Positions 1-8,525 are shown, counted from the stretch's first letter. The stretch is 53,446 nucleotides of DNA from Salipiger bermudensis HTCC2601 (GCF_000153725.1 NZ_DS022276.1:680345-733790), one strand, 5' to 3'. Program-made: numbers and translations. The notes: generated by a model not told the origin, from the letters alone.

Positions 1-2
1 GT

Positions 3-155
3 CGTCGCGGGGCGCTCTACTGCTCGCCCCGACCATCGCCGAGATGTCCCGGGCTCGACCCCGATTCTGGATGCTATGTCGGCCAGATCGACACCGCGCG
101 GCTCTGGCTCGACGGCCAGGTGGGTGCGCTGGTGCAGCAGTTCGGCGGCGAATAG
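3..155 (+). CDS. C-terminal end of an unidentified protein (partial)
   Basis: An open frame enters from the left edge and stops at TAG 153-155. Its last ~25 residues (YVGQIDTARLWLDGQ... ending QQFGGE) have the composition of real protein and match the local codon bias. The first part in this frame (rich in Pro, Arg and Cys) looks less natural. The second frame reads RGALLLAPTIAEMS over bases 11-50, which looks more protein-like, so there may be a frame break near base 50. I do not recognise the family. The gene converges on tauC, which ends at 318. Confidence 0.3.
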   Translation, partial: RRGALYCSPRPSPRCPGLDPDSGCYVGQIDTARLWLDGQVGALVQQFGGE

Positions 156-276
156 AGCCCACGAGAGAGCTTGGTGGGCCCGCTTCGCTGCCTGAGCCCT
201 AGCGCCAGTTGAACGCTGAGCTGACGGCCGAGCGCGGCGCGCCGACTGCGTGTTTCGTTTTCATACAGTTTGTCCG

Positions 277-303
277 AGGAGGCCCACCCGGAGGGGGCCT
301 CCC
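277..303 (-). terminator. possible terminator after tauC
   Basis: An imperfect GC-rich hairpin (GAGGCCC / GGGCCTC arms) lies just past the tauC stop when read on the minus strand. No strong T-run follows it, so intrinsic termination is uncertain. Confidence 0.3.
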
Positions 304-317
304 AGAGGCGTGTGCCG

Positions 318-1583
318 TCAGCCGCGGCCCTTCCACGGCACCAGAGCCTTCTCGGCAAACCGCATCAGGATGTCGATGCCGAACCCGATCACGCCGATCA
401 GGATAATCCCCATGATCACGATGTCGGTGAGCTGGAACTTCGACGCCACCATGATCATCATGCCCGCGCCCTTCTCGGCGGCGACCAGTTCTGCGGCCAC
501 CACGGTGCCCCAGCACACGCCCATCGCCACCCGCGCGCCGGTGAAGATCTCGGGCAGCGAGTTGGGCACGATCACGTGGCGCATGATCTGCGCCTTGGAC
601 GCGCCCAGAGAATAGGCCGCGTGCACCTTGGAGATCTTCACCCCCGACACACCCGAGCGCGCCGCGATGGCCATGATCCAGAGCGCCGCGAGGAAAAGCA
701 GGATGATCTTGCCGGTCTCGCCGATGCCGGCCCAGATGATCACCAGCGGGATCAGCGCCAGCGGCGGCACCGGGCGCATGAACTCGACGATCGGGTCGAA
801 CCAGCCGCGGAACCAGTCGCTGAGACCCATCGCGTAGCCCAGCGGGATGCCGATCAGCGCCCCGAAGAAGAAGCCCGCGATGACCCGGAACAGCGACCAG
901 CCGAGATGCTCCCACAGCGTGCTGTCGCGGTAGCCGTCCTGCGCAATCTCCTTGAGCCGTGCGAGCACCGCCTCGGGCGGCGGCAGCCAGATCGGTTCCA
1001 TTTGCCATCCCTTGCGCGGCTCGAAATTCAGCGTGCCCTTGGGCGACATGCCGACCCGGCCGAACTCGGTGATGACCTCGCCGCCCGGCGCGATCGGCTC
1101 GCCGTTGACCGCCACGACCGTGTGGCCCTCGTCGCGGCCATACCCGTCGTTGCGGTCGACCCGGATCAGCCCCGAGCGCCATGCGCCGACACTGTCGGAA
1201 TCGTCCTTGGCCCAGCCCGCGCCGGGATCGACCTCGGGCGCCTCGACATCCTCGCCGACCGGGAAGACCCGCACCGTCACCGTGGCGTCGTCGGGCGCCG
1301 CACCCTCGGCCTCGGCGGTGTAGGTGAAGGTGGCGTCGCCCACGAAAGGCCCCGGCGCGTGCAGGAAGCCCGGCACCCAGGAGGAGCCGGTGAAGGCGCC
1401 CCAGAGCAGGAAGATCGTCAGCACCGAGATCACGCTGGCGATCCGGTTCGGGCGCACCGCGCTCTCGTCGCCGAAGGTAACGGTCTTGCGGGCGGTGAAA
1501 TCGCGCGTGGTCTTGTGCACCAGGAGCTTCACAAGGAAGAACGAGGCCACGAAGATCGCGACATAGATCAGCAGGACGATCAT
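318..1583 (-). CDS. tauC: taurine ABC transporter, permease TauC (long form)
   Basis: This is the inner-membrane permease for taurine import, working with TauB and TauA. The C-terminal ~220 residues are a binding-protein-dependent transport permease domain with several membrane helices and the cytoplasmic EAA loop (AAYSLGASKAQI...LP, about residues 322-344), which docks the ATPase. At 421 aa it is much longer than classical TauC (about 275 aa). The extra N-terminus has two predicted helices (1-20 and 48-65) and a soluble stretch of about 130 residues (66-195), rich in acidic residues and beta-type sequence and probably periplasmic. The ATG at 1581-1583 overlaps the tauB stop by four bases (ATGA), which supports this start and translational coupling. 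The family call is firm; taurine as substrate rests on the adjacent tpa. Confidence 0.85.
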   Translation of the reverse strand: MIVLLIYVAIFVASFFLVKLLVHKTTRDFTARKTVTFGDESAVRPNRIASVISVLTIFLLWGAFTGSSWVPGFLHAPGPFVGDATFTYTAEAEGAAPDDATVTVRVFPVGEDVEAPEVDPGAGWAKDDSDSVGAWRSGLIRVDRNDGYGRDEGHTVVAVNGEPIAPGGEVITEFGRVGMSPKGTLNFEPRKGWQMEPIWLPPPEAVLARLKEIAQDGYRDSTLWEHLGWSLFRVIAGFFFGALIGIPLGYAMGLSDWFRGWFDPIVEFMRPVPPLALIPLVIIWAGIGETGKIILLFLAALWIMAIAARSGVSGVKISKVHAAYSLGASKAQIMRHVIVPNSLPEIFTGARVAMGVCWGTVVAAELVAAEKGAGMMIMVASKFQLTDIVIMGIILIGVIGFGIDILMRFAEKALVPWKGRG

Positions 1584-2386
1584 TGCGTCTCCTCCGTGCG
1601 GCCCATGATTTCCTCTTCCATGTCCCAGATCATCCCGAGGATCTCCTCGCGGGTCTTGTTGAACTCCGGGTGTTTCTTGACCGTGCGCAGGTCCTCCCCG
1701 ACGCCAAGATCGGCGAAGGGCAGGCGGTATTCCTTGTGGATGCGGCCCGGGCGCGGCGCCATCACCAGCAGCCGTTCGCCCAGAAGCAGCGCCTCCTCGA
1801 CCGAGTGGGTGATCAGGATGATGGTCTTGCCGGTCTCCTTCCAGAGCTTCAGCACGAGAGACTGCATCTTCTCGCGGGTCAGCGCGTCGAGCGCGCCCAG
1901 CGGCTCGTCCATCAGGATCACGTCGGGATCGTTGGCGAGGCAGCGGGCCAGCGCCACGCGCTGCTGCATGCCGCCCGAGAGCTCGTAGACGGCCTTCTCC
2001 TTGAAATCCCTGAGGCCCACGACCTCGAGCAGGTGATCGACGGTGCCGGCCCAATCCCGCTCGCGCTTGCCGGCCATGCGCGGGCCGAAGGCGACGTTCT
2101 CGCGCACGTTCATCCACTCGAAGAGTGCGCCCTGCTGGAACACCATGCCCCGCTCGGCGGCGGGGCCGGTGACGGTGTGCCCGTTGAGCCGGATCTGGCC
2201 CTCGGTGGGGGCGAGAAAGCCCGCCACGATGTTGAGAAGCGTGGTCTTGCCACAGCCCGAGGGTCCGAGCACGGAGAGAAGCTCGCCCTCGGCCAGATGC
2301 AGCGACACGTCCTTCAGCGCCTGCACCGAACTGCAGTTCGGCAGATCGAAGCGCATGGACAGGTTTTCGATTTCTAATCCGCTCAT
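1580..2386 (-). CDS. tauB: taurine ABC transporter, ATP-binding protein TauB
   Basis: This is the ATPase subunit that powers taurine uptake from the cytoplasmic face. At 268 aa it is normal for the family. Walker A is GPSGCGKTT (41-49), the signature is LSGGMQQRVALAR (136-148), Walker B is VILMDEP (156-162) and the switch histidine is in LITHS (191-195). It resembles the nitrate/sulfonate/taurine (SsuB/TauB) ATPases. It sits between tauA (109 bases upstream) and tauC (4-base overlap), so the three are probably one operon read away from tpa. The SsuB subgroup looks alike; context favours taurine. Confidence 0.88.
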   Translation of the reverse strand: MSGLEIENLSMRFDLPNCSSVQALKDVSLHLAEGELLSVLGPSGCGKTTLLNIVAGFLAPTEGQIRLNGHTVTGPAAERGMVFQQGALFEWMNVRENVAFGPRMAGKRERDWAGTVDHLLEVVGLRDFKEKAVYELSGGMQQRVALARCLANDPDVILMDEPLGALDALTREKMQSLVLKLWKETGKTIILITHSVEEALLLGERLLVMAPRPGRIHKEYRLPFADLGVGEDLRTVKKHPEFNKTREEILGMIWDMEEEIMGRTEETQ

Positions 2387-2495
2387 GGCCCCCGCCTGCC
2401 GGTGCGTTGCCGGCGCAGGAGCCTTGAACCGACCCCTGTCAAATTCGTCAAAGAGTGCCGGGCGCGGAGCAGGATCGCCCCGCGCCCGCGCGTGA

Positions 2496-3488
2496 TTACA
2501 TCTCCGAGGCCGCCTCGAGCGGGCCGGTGTTCACCGCGTCAGCATAGCTGTCGAGCGCTCCGTCGATGGAGCCCGCCTCGACGAACACGTCGGCCACGCC
2601 CTTCATGAACTCCTGTGCACCGCCGGCGAGCCACTTCTCGGTGAGCTGCTCCTCGACGCTCGGGAACACGAAGGTGGCCAGCGTCTCGGCGGTCGCCTCT
2701 TCATCCATGCCGGCATCCTTGGCGATCACCGGCAGCATCATCTCGTGGTTGGCCTCGTCAGCCCACATGGCGTTGGCCTCGGCGGTAACCGCGAGGAACT
2801 CGGCCACGATGTCCGAGTTCTCGGCGACCCAGCCTGCCGGGCCGGAGGTCACGTCGAAGACCAGGATGCCCAGCTCTTCCTTCTCGGCGCCGGTCAGCAG
2901 CACGTTGCCATGCTCTTTCATGCGGCGCAGCGAGCCGCCCCAGCCGCAGGCCATGTCGACCGAGCCCTGGGCGATCGCCGCGGCACCATCCGGCGGCGCC
3001 ATGTCGACGATCTCCATGGTCGAGACGTCGACGCCGAAGTGATCCATCTGCTTGAGAAAGCCGTAATGCGCCGCGGTGCCCAGCGGCACGGCGACCTTCT
3101 TGCCCTCGAGCTCGCCGGCGGAATCCTTGTCGATTTCCAGCGCTTCGGCCACGACGCAGTTGTCGTTGTCGGCATAGCTCACCGCGACGTCGAGGATCTG
3201 CAGATCCTGCCCGGCGGAGGCGGCGACCACGAAAGGCGGCACGCCCTGGCTCACCGAAAGATGCACGTCGCCCGAGGCCATCGCGGCACTCATCGCGGTG
3301 CCGGTGTCGAAGCTCACCCAGTTGATCTCGAGGCCCATCGCCTCTTCGTACATGCCTTCGGCCTTGGCGTATTCGAACGGCATCGGCCACTCGAGGAAAT
3401 ACCCCACGGTCAGATCCTGCGCGCTGGCGGCGCCGGTCATCAGCGCGGCCGCGGCAGCACCCGTCATCAGGCCCTTGATCGTCTTCAT
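2496..3488 (-). CDS. tauA: taurine ABC transporter, periplasmic substrate-binding protein TauA
   Basis: This periplasmic receptor delivers taurine to TauBC. The protein is 330 aa with a clear Sec signal peptide (MKTIKGLM then an Ala-rich core, cleavage after ...GAASA, mature DLTVGYF). The fold belongs to the NMT1/TauA-like substrate-binding proteins. Tandem ATGs lie at 3491 and 3488. The second keeps the usual spacing from the GGGAGAG Shine-Dalgarno, so I start at 3488. The gene leads tauABC and is divergent from tpa across a 317-base gap that must hold both promoters. No tauR regulator gene lies in the window. Confidence 0.87.
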   Translation of the reverse strand: MKTIKGLMTGAAAAALMTGAASAQDLTVGYFLEWPMPFEYAKAEGMYEEAMGLEINWVSFDTGTAMSAAMASGDVHLSVSQGVPPFVVAASAGQDLQILDVAVSYADNDNCVVAEALEIDKDSAGELEGKKVAVPLGTAAHYGFLKQMDHFGVDVSTMEIVDMAPPDGAAAIAQGSVDMACGWGGSLRRMKEHGNVLLTGAEKEELGILVFDVTSGPAGWVAENSDIVAEFLAVTAEANAMWADEANHEMMLPVIAKDAGMDEEATAETLATFVFPSVEEQLTEKWLAGGAQEFMKGVADVFVEAGSIDGALDSYADAVNTGPLEAASEM

Positions 3489-3805
3489 CATGACTCTCCC
3501 TGTCATCCGACCCCTGCTCATCCGGCGGGGCCTTTGTCTGTGGCGCGGGCGTCAGGGCCGCGCGCTCGAGCCAATCCGAGCCGAAATTGAGCGGGCAATC
3601 AATGGTTTTCCCGGGAACTGCGCCCGTTTTCCGTGCAGATGCACAAGCCGCAGGCCCTCGTTCCTGATGCCGGTTTTCTCCGCAGCGGCGCCGGCGCAAC
3701 TCTGCGCGGGCGGCCGATTGGGTTGCCAGTCCGGAATATGTGTGTGCTAACATTCGCGCCAGACGGCCCCGGGGCCGGAATCACGCTTCCCAGGAGACAG
3801 GACCA
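3489..3805. promoter_or_regulatory. divergent tauABC / tpa intergenic region
   Basis: This 317-base gap lies between two divergent taurine genes and should carry both promoters. I looked for the direct-repeat box (TGGACYTAA type) described for the MocR-type regulator TauR and found no convincing copy, only a weak CCAGTCCGG at about 3729-3737. The tpa Shine-Dalgarno AGGAG is at 3792-3796. No small gene is supported here. Confidence 0.45.
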
Positions 3806-5194
3806 ATGGACGGCACGCTCACGCAGAACGATCTCAGCCACGTTGTCGAGGCCGACAAGCGCCACGTCTGGCATCATCTGACGCAGCACAAGCCGTTCGA
3901 AACCACAGACCCGCGCATCATCGTCGAGGGCAAGGGCCTGCGGGTCTGGGACCAGCACGGACGCGAGCATATCGACGCCGTCTCGGGCGCGGTCTGGACC
4001 GTGAACGTGGGCTACGGGCGCAAGTCCATCGTCGACGCGATCTCCGAGCAGCTGATGAAGCTGAACTACTTCGCCGGCGCCGCGGGCTCGGTGCCGGGCG
4101 CACTGTTTGCCGAGAAGCTGATCTCGAAGATGCCGGGCATGAGCCGGGTCTACTATACCAACTCGGGCTCGGAGGCGAACGAGAAGGCCTTCAAGATGGT
4201 CCGCCAGATCGCGCACAAGCGCTATGGCGGCAAGAAGAACAAGATCCTCTACCGTGAGCGCGACTACCACGGCTCGACCATCGGCGCGATGTCGGCCGGT
4301 GGTCAGGTCGAGCGCAACATGCAGTACGGCCCGTTCGCGCCGGGCTTCGTGTCGGTGCCGCATTGCCTCGAGTACCGCGCCCAGTGGGACCTGTCGGGCG
4401 AGGCCTATGGCCAGCGCGCCGCCGACGCCATCGAGGAAGTCATCCTGCGCGAGGGCCCCGACACCGTGGGCGCGCTCTGCCTCGAGCCGGTGACCGCCGG
4501 CGGCGGCGTCATCGTGCCGCCCCCGGGCTACTGGGAGCGGGTGCAGGAGATCTGCCGCAAGTACGACATCCTGCTGCATATCGACGAGGTCGTCTGCGGC
4601 GTGGGCCGGACCGGCACCCATTGGTTCGGCTACCAGCATTATGGCATCGAGCCCGATTTCGTCACCATGGCGAAGGGCGTCGCCTCGGGCTACGCCGCCA
4701 TCGCGTGCTGCGTCACCTCCGAGCGCGTCTTCGACATGTTCAAGGACGACGACAGCGATCCGATGAACTACTTCCGCGACATCTCGACCTTCGGCGGCTG
4801 CACCGCCGGCCCGGCGGCGGCGCTCGAGAACATGCGCATCATCGAAGACGAGAACCTGCTCGAGAACACCACCAAGATGGGCGACTACATGCTCGAAAAG
4901 CTGGCCGCGCTCGGCGACAAGCACGCGGTGGTGGGCGAGGCCCGCGGCAAGGGCCTGTTCCTTGGGCTTGAGCTGGTCAGCGACCGCACCACCAAGGAAC
5001 CGGTTTCGGAGAAGCATATCGGTGCCGTGGTCGGGGCCTGTGCCGCCGACGGGGTCATCATCGGCGCCACCAACCGCTCGAACCCGGGGCTGAACAACGT
5101 GCTGTGCTTCGCGCCGCCGCTGATCGCCACGGCAGACGACATCGACCAGATCGTCGATGCGGTGGACCGCAGCCTGACCAAGGTCTTCTCCTGA
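3806..5194 (+). CDS. tpa: taurine--pyruvate aminotransferase Tpa
   Basis: This class III PLP aminotransferase converts taurine + pyruvate to sulfoacetaldehyde + alanine, the first step of taurine breakdown in roseobacters. Over 462 aa it shows NSGSEANE (119-126, PLP phosphate binding), the DEV triad aspartate (D260) and the Schiff-base lysine in TMAKGVASG (K290). I start at ATG 3806, nine bases after AGGAG; the upstream in-frame extension lacks a ribosome site. The divergent tauABC genes bring the substrate in. The next enzyme, sulfoacetaldehyde acetyltransferase (xsc), is not in this window. Beta-alanine:pyruvate aminotransferases are close relatives, but the local context makes Tpa the best call. 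Confidence 0.9.
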   Translation: MDGTLTQNDLSHVVEADKRHVWHHLTQHKPFETTDPRIIVEGKGLRVWDQHGREHIDAVSGAVWTVNVGYGRKSIVDAISEQLMKLNYFAGAAGSVPGALFAEKLISKMPGMSRVYYTNSGSEANEKAFKMVRQIAHKRYGGKKNKILYRERDYHGSTIGAMSAGGQVERNMQYGPFAPGFVSVPHCLEYRAQWDLSGEAYGQRAADAIEEVILREGPDTVGALCLEPVTAGGGVIVPPPGYWERVQEICRKYDILLHIDEVVCGVGRTGTHWFGYQHYGIEPDFVTMAKGVASGYAAIACCVTSERVFDMFKDDDSDPMNYFRDISTFGGCTAGPAAALENMRIIEDENLLENTTKMGDYMLEKLAALGDKHAVVGEARGKGLFLGLELVSDRTTKEPVSEKHIGAVVGACAADGVIIGATNRSNPGLNNVLCFAPPLIATADDIDQIVDAVDRSLTKVFS

Positions 5195-5197
5195 ACG

Positions 5198-5899
5198 ATG
5201 ACTGACGGCCCCCTGAACGATCTTGGGCAACCCGTCGGCCAGCCGGTCGACGGGAGCTTTCCCCGTCCGCGCCCGGAGCGCAGCGTCAACGAGGGTCGCT
5301 ACGTGCGGCTCGAGCCGTTGACCGTGGCCCATGCGCCCGGTCTCTTCGAGGCCTTCGCCGAGGACAGCACGGGCCGTGGCTGGACCTACCTGCCGCGCGG
5401 CCCCTTCTCCGATCTGGCGGATGCGACCGACTGGGCCACCGGCGCCGAGGCCAGCGAAGACCCGCTCTATTTCGCCATCTGCACGCCTGATGGCCAGCCT
5501 GTCGGGTTCTGCTCCTACCTGCGTATCGATCCGGCCAATGGCGCGATCGAGGTCGGTTTCATCCACATGTCGCCGCGCCTGCAGAAGACCGCCGGCGCCA
5601 CCGAGGCGATGTATCTGATGATGGCGCGCGCCTTCGACACGCTGGGCTACCGCCGCTACGAGTGGAAATGCGACGCGCTCAACATGCCATCGCGCCGCGC
5701 CGCCCAGCGCCTCGGTTTCCAGTACGAGGGCACCTTCCGGCAGGCCACGATCGTCAAGGGCCGCAACCGCGACACCGCGTGGTTCTCGGTGCTGGACCGG
5801 GAATGGCCGGCGCTGAAGGCCCGCTTCGAGCACTGGCTGGCGCCCGAGAACTTCGACGAGGACGGTCGCCAGATCGCCAGGCTCGGCGCTGTCGCCTGA
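5198..5899 (+). CDS. GNAT-family N-acetyltransferase (RimJ/RimL type)
   Basis: A cytoplasmic acetyl-CoA-dependent acyltransferase of 233 aa. After a variable N-terminal ~35 residues, the pattern GRYVRLEPL...HAPGLFEAF is the start of the RimJ/RimL-like GNAT fold. The C-terminal part carries the signature ALNMPSRRAAQRLGFQYEGTF (written here as key elements N, SRRAA, RLGF, EG). The start follows the tpa stop by three bases, so the two are likely cotranscribed. The substrate is unknown; a link to taurine metabolism is only positional. The gene ends nine bases from the convergent MarR gene. Confidence 0.8.
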   Translation: MTDGPLNDLGQPVGQPVDGSFPRPRPERSVNEGRYVRLEPLTVAHAPGLFEAFAEDSTGRGWTYLPRGPFSDLADATDWATGAEASEDPLYFAICTPDGQPVGFCSYLRIDPANGAIEVGFIHMSPRLQKTAGATEAMYLMMARAFDTLGYRRYEWKCDALNMPSRRAAQRLGFQYEGTFRQATIVKGRNRDTAWFSVLDREWPALKARFEHWLAPENFDEDGRQIARLGAVA

Positions 5900-5908
5900 G
5901 GCGACGCC

Positions 5909-6346
5909 CTAGCCTTCCTCGCCCGCGCTGCGCAGACGATCCCTCAGATCGTGAAGCTCGTCGCGCAGGCGGGTGAGATCCTCAAGCGGAAGCCCAACGC
6001 GCTCGATCAGGCACTCGGGAATCCGCGCCGCCTGCTCCTGCAGTGCGCGGCCCTTGGCCGTCACCCGGATCAACACACGCCGCTCGTCCTTGCTGTCGCG
6101 CTTGCGCCTGACCAGCCCCTGCCCCTCGAGCCGTTTCAGCATCGGCGTCAGCGTGTTCGATTCGAGCCGCAGGTCGCGCCCAAGCGCGCCGACGGTGCGC
6201 CCGTCCTCAGCCCAGAGCGCCGTCATCAGCAGATATTGCGGATAGGTCAGCCCAAGACCATCGAGCAGCTCTGCATAGGCCTGCTGCATCGCATGCTGCG
6301 CCGAGTAGAGCGCGAAACAGATCATGTCGGGTGGGATGAGTTGCAT
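5909..6346 (-). CDS. MarR-family transcriptional regulator, OhrR-like
   Basis: A 145-aa winged-helix regulator. The N-terminus ICFALYSAQHAMQQAY places a cysteine at residue 10, where OhrR proteins have their peroxide-sensing cysteine, followed by GLTYPQYLLM as in OhrR. The wing region is KRDSKDERRVLIR, typical of MarR. Known OhrR proteins repress an organic hydroperoxide resistance gene (ohr) and are released by cysteine oxidation. No ohr gene is in this window, so the target is unknown. The resolving cysteine pattern cannot be settled by eye: another cysteine lies in RIPECLIER. Confidence 0.8.
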   Translation of the reverse strand: MQLIPPDMICFALYSAQHAMQQAYAELLDGLGLTYPQYLLMTALWAEDGRTVGALGRDLRLESNTLTPMLKRLEGQGLVRRKRDSKDERRVLIRVTAKGRALQEQAARIPECLIERVGLPLEDLTRLRDELHDLRDRLRSAGEEG

Positions 6347-6523
6347 CAGTTTTTGTTAAGACCCGTATGCCGGGATCGCAAGGGAGTTGAGTGCCGCTCG
6401 CTCCGTCTTTTTGGCCTCCATCGCGGCGCAAGTGCGGCGGCACCAGAACCGGAGCAAACCTCAACCCTGCGCCCAATGCGGCTGCATGCCAGCCTAGAGA
6501 CAGGAAATAACCATCTGTAAACA

Positions 6524-6556
6524 AACAAAAAGGACCGCCAAAGGGCGGTCCTTTCA
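6524..6556 (-). terminator. intrinsic terminator of the HU gene
   Basis: Read on the minus strand, a perfect GC-rich hairpin (GGACCGCC CTTT GGCGGTCC) is followed by TTTTTGTTTGTTT. It starts about 25 bases after the HU stop codon, making it a textbook Rho-independent terminator. Confidence 0.85.
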
Positions 6557-6579
6557 AGGTCATGTCGTCCGGGGCTGGA

Positions 6580-6867
6580 TCAGCCGTTGACGCTGTCCTT
6601 CAGAGCCTTCGCGATGGTCATCTTGACCTGCTTGTCGGCTTCTTTCTTGAACTGTTCGCCGGTGGCGGGGTTGCGCACCATGCGCTCCGGGCGCTCGCGG
6701 CAATAGATCTTGCCCACGCCCGGAAGGGTCACCGCGCCGCCTTCGGCGACTTCCTTGGTGATGATCCCGGTGATCGCATCCAGCGCGGTGGAGGCGGTCT
6801 TCTTGTCTGCGCCCATCTCCTCGGCCAGAGCGGCCACCAGCTGGGTCTTGGTCATCGGTTTCGCCAT
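6580..6867 (-). CDS. hup: DNA-binding protein HU
   Basis: A small basic nucleoid protein of 95 aa that binds and bends DNA as a dimer. It opens with MTKTQLVAALAE and has the beta-arm segment with PxxG-type turns (TLPGVGKIY, RNPATGE), as in HU/IHF proteins. The start at 6867 is preceded by AAGGAG. The downstream ATG (five codons on) is an alternative. HU and IHF subunits look alike; the length and the arm sequence RNPATGE favour HU. The gene stands alone, with its own terminator downstream and a 142-base gap upstream to amn. Confidence 0.88.
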   Translation of the reverse strand: MAKPMTKTQLVAALAEEMGADKKTASTALDAITGIITKEVAEGGAVTLPGVGKIYCRERPERMVRNPATGEQFKKEADKQVKMTIAKALKDSVNG

Positions 6868-7009
6868 TTCATGGTCTCCTTGAACTGCCCGAACGATTGG
6901 GCCTCGATACGGGAAAGTAACATCATATGGAGTTCAAACACAACGATTAGGGGCTATTTGCAAGGGAAAACTGCGCATATAGCGGCGTATCGGCGGCGTT
7001 GCACCCATG

Positions 7010-8494
7010 TCAGAGGAAAGCTGTTTCCTCAAAGCTACGCAGCTTGCGGGAGTGCAGGCGCTCGAGCGGCATCCCGCGCAGCCGTTCCATGGCTCGTATC
7101 CCGATCATCAGGTGGCGCGCAACCTGGGTCTTGTAGAAATCGCTCGCCATGCCGGGCAGTTTCAGCTCGCCATGCAGCGGCTTGTCGCTGACGCAGAGCA
7201 GCGTTCCGTAGGGCACGCGGAAGCGGAAGCCGTTGGCGGCGATGGTCGCGCTTTCCATGTCGAGAGCCACGGCCCGCGACTGGCTCAGGCGCTGCACCGG
7301 GCCGGACTGGTCGCGCAACTCCCAGTTGCGGTTGTCGACCGAGGCCACGGTGCCGGTGCGCATGATCCGCTTGAGGTCGTAGCCGTCGAGCTGTGTTTCC
7401 TCGGCCACCGCCTGTTCAAGCGCCACCTGTATCTCGGCCAGGGCCGGGATCGGCACCCAGACCGGCAGGTCGTCGTCGAGCACCTTGTCCTCACGCAGGT
7501 AGGCGTGGGCGAGCACGAAATCGCCAAGGCTCTGCGAGCTGCGCAGCCCGGCGCAGTGGCCAACCATGAGCCAGGCATGCGGGCGCAGCACGGCGATGTG
7601 GTCGGTGGCGGTCTTGGCGTTCGAGGGCCCCACCCCGATATTGACCAGCGTGATGCCCGAGCCGTCCTTGCGCTTGAGGTGGTAGGTCGGCATCTGCGGC
7701 ATCTTGAGGCTCGGCGGGATGGCCGTCTCGGGGTCTGTGATCTCGACATTGCCGGTCGAGACGAAGCTGGTGTAGCCGCTCTCGGGATCGGCGAGCTGCT
7801 GGCGCGCATAGGCCTCGAACTCGCTGACATAGAACTGGTAGTTGGTGAACAGCACGTGGTTCTGGAAATGCTGGGGATCGGTGGCGGTGTAATGCGCCAG
7901 CCGCGCCAGCGAGTAGTCGATACGCTGCGCGGTAAACGGCGCCAGCGGCCCGGCGCCGTCCTCGGCAGGCTTTGCCACGCCGTTGACGATGTCGTCATTG
8001 GTCGAGCTGAGATCGGGCACGTCAAACACGTCGCGCAGGATGAAGCGCCCGGCGCCCTCCTGCGGCACGGCAAGGTCGGGATAGTTGGCGACGGCGAAAT
8101 GCACCGGCATCGGGGTCGAGGAGAGACCGACCTGCACCGCCACCTGATGGTTCTCAAGCAGCAGCCCGATCTGTTGCTCAAGGTAGTGCCGGAAGAGATC
8201 AGGCCGGGTGATGCTGGCGGCGTGGGTGCCGGGGGCCGCGACATGGCCGAAGCTCAGGCGGCTGTCGACCTTGGCATGGGTGCCGGTGGTGATCCGCACC
8301 TCGGGATAGAAGGCGCGCAGCCGCACGCCGGGATGGCCGCTGGCCATGGCGTCGAGGAAGCGGTCATGCAGGAAGGTGACCGACAGCTCGTAGAGCGCGC
8401 AGAGCCGGTCGACGGCGGCCTTCGCCTCGGTAAAGAGCGCGGCCTCGGGGGCCTCGGGAGACACGATCTCCAGCGGTGCGTGGTTGTCCTGCAT
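7010..8494 (-). CDS. amn: AMP nucleosidase
   Basis: Hydrolyses AMP to adenine and ribose 5-phosphate, controlling adenylate pools. The 494-aa length fits the family. It has an N-terminal AMP-nucleosidase domain (to about residue 190) and a C-terminal phosphorylase/nucleosidase domain with VNIGVGPSNAKTATDH, the ribose-binding ALDMESAT motif and CVSDKPLHGE with the catalytic Asp. The ATG at 8494 lies one base after a perfect 9-bp hairpin whose 3' arm contains the only Shine-Dalgarno-like GAGG, so translation may be gated (see the separate entry). Adenine released here could feed the adenine deaminase encoded at 47.3 kb. Confidence 0.92.
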   Translation of the reverse strand: MQDNHAPLEIVSPEAPEAALFTEAKAAVDRLCALYELSVTFLHDRFLDAMASGHPGVRLRAFYPEVRITTGTHAKVDSRLSFGHVAAPGTHAASITRPDLFRHYLEQQIGLLLENHQVAVQVGLSSTPMPVHFAVANYPDLAVPQEGAGRFILRDVFDVPDLSSTNDDIVNGVAKPAEDGAGPLAPFTAQRIDYSLARLAHYTATDPQHFQNHVLFTNYQFYVSEFEAYARQQLADPESGYTSFVSTGNVEITDPETAIPPSLKMPQMPTYHLKRKDGSGITLVNIGVGPSNAKTATDHIAVLRPHAWLMVGHCAGLRSSQSLGDFVLAHAYLREDKVLDDDLPVWVPIPALAEIQVALEQAVAEETQLDGYDLKRIMRTGTVASVDNRNWELRDQSGPVQRLSQSRAVALDMESATIAANGFRFRVPYGTLLCVSDKPLHGELKLPGMASDFYKTQVARHLMIGIRAMERLRGMPLERLHSRKLRSFEETAFL

Positions 8495-8495
8495 G

Positions 8496-8525
8496 CCTGC
8501 CTCGTCACGTTATTTGCGAGGCAGG
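8496..8525 (-). promoter_or_regulatory. leader hairpin sequestering the amn ribosome site
   Basis: On the minus strand the mRNA reads CCTGCCTCG, a 12-base loop, CGAGGCAGG, one base, then the amn ATG. The arms pair perfectly over 9 bp, and the 3' arm holds the only GAGG near the start. Folding would hide the ribosome-binding site. What opens it (ligand, temperature, upstream peptide or protein) is unknown. Confidence 0.55.

Noticed and set aside
3489-3805. TauR-type operator in the tau intergenic region
   Set aside because: No convincing direct repeat of the reported box could be found by eye.
3599-5833. 744-codon minus-strand frame over tpa and the acetyltransferase gene
   Set aside because: Antisense shadow of recognisable Tpa and GNAT proteins. 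No family resemblance.
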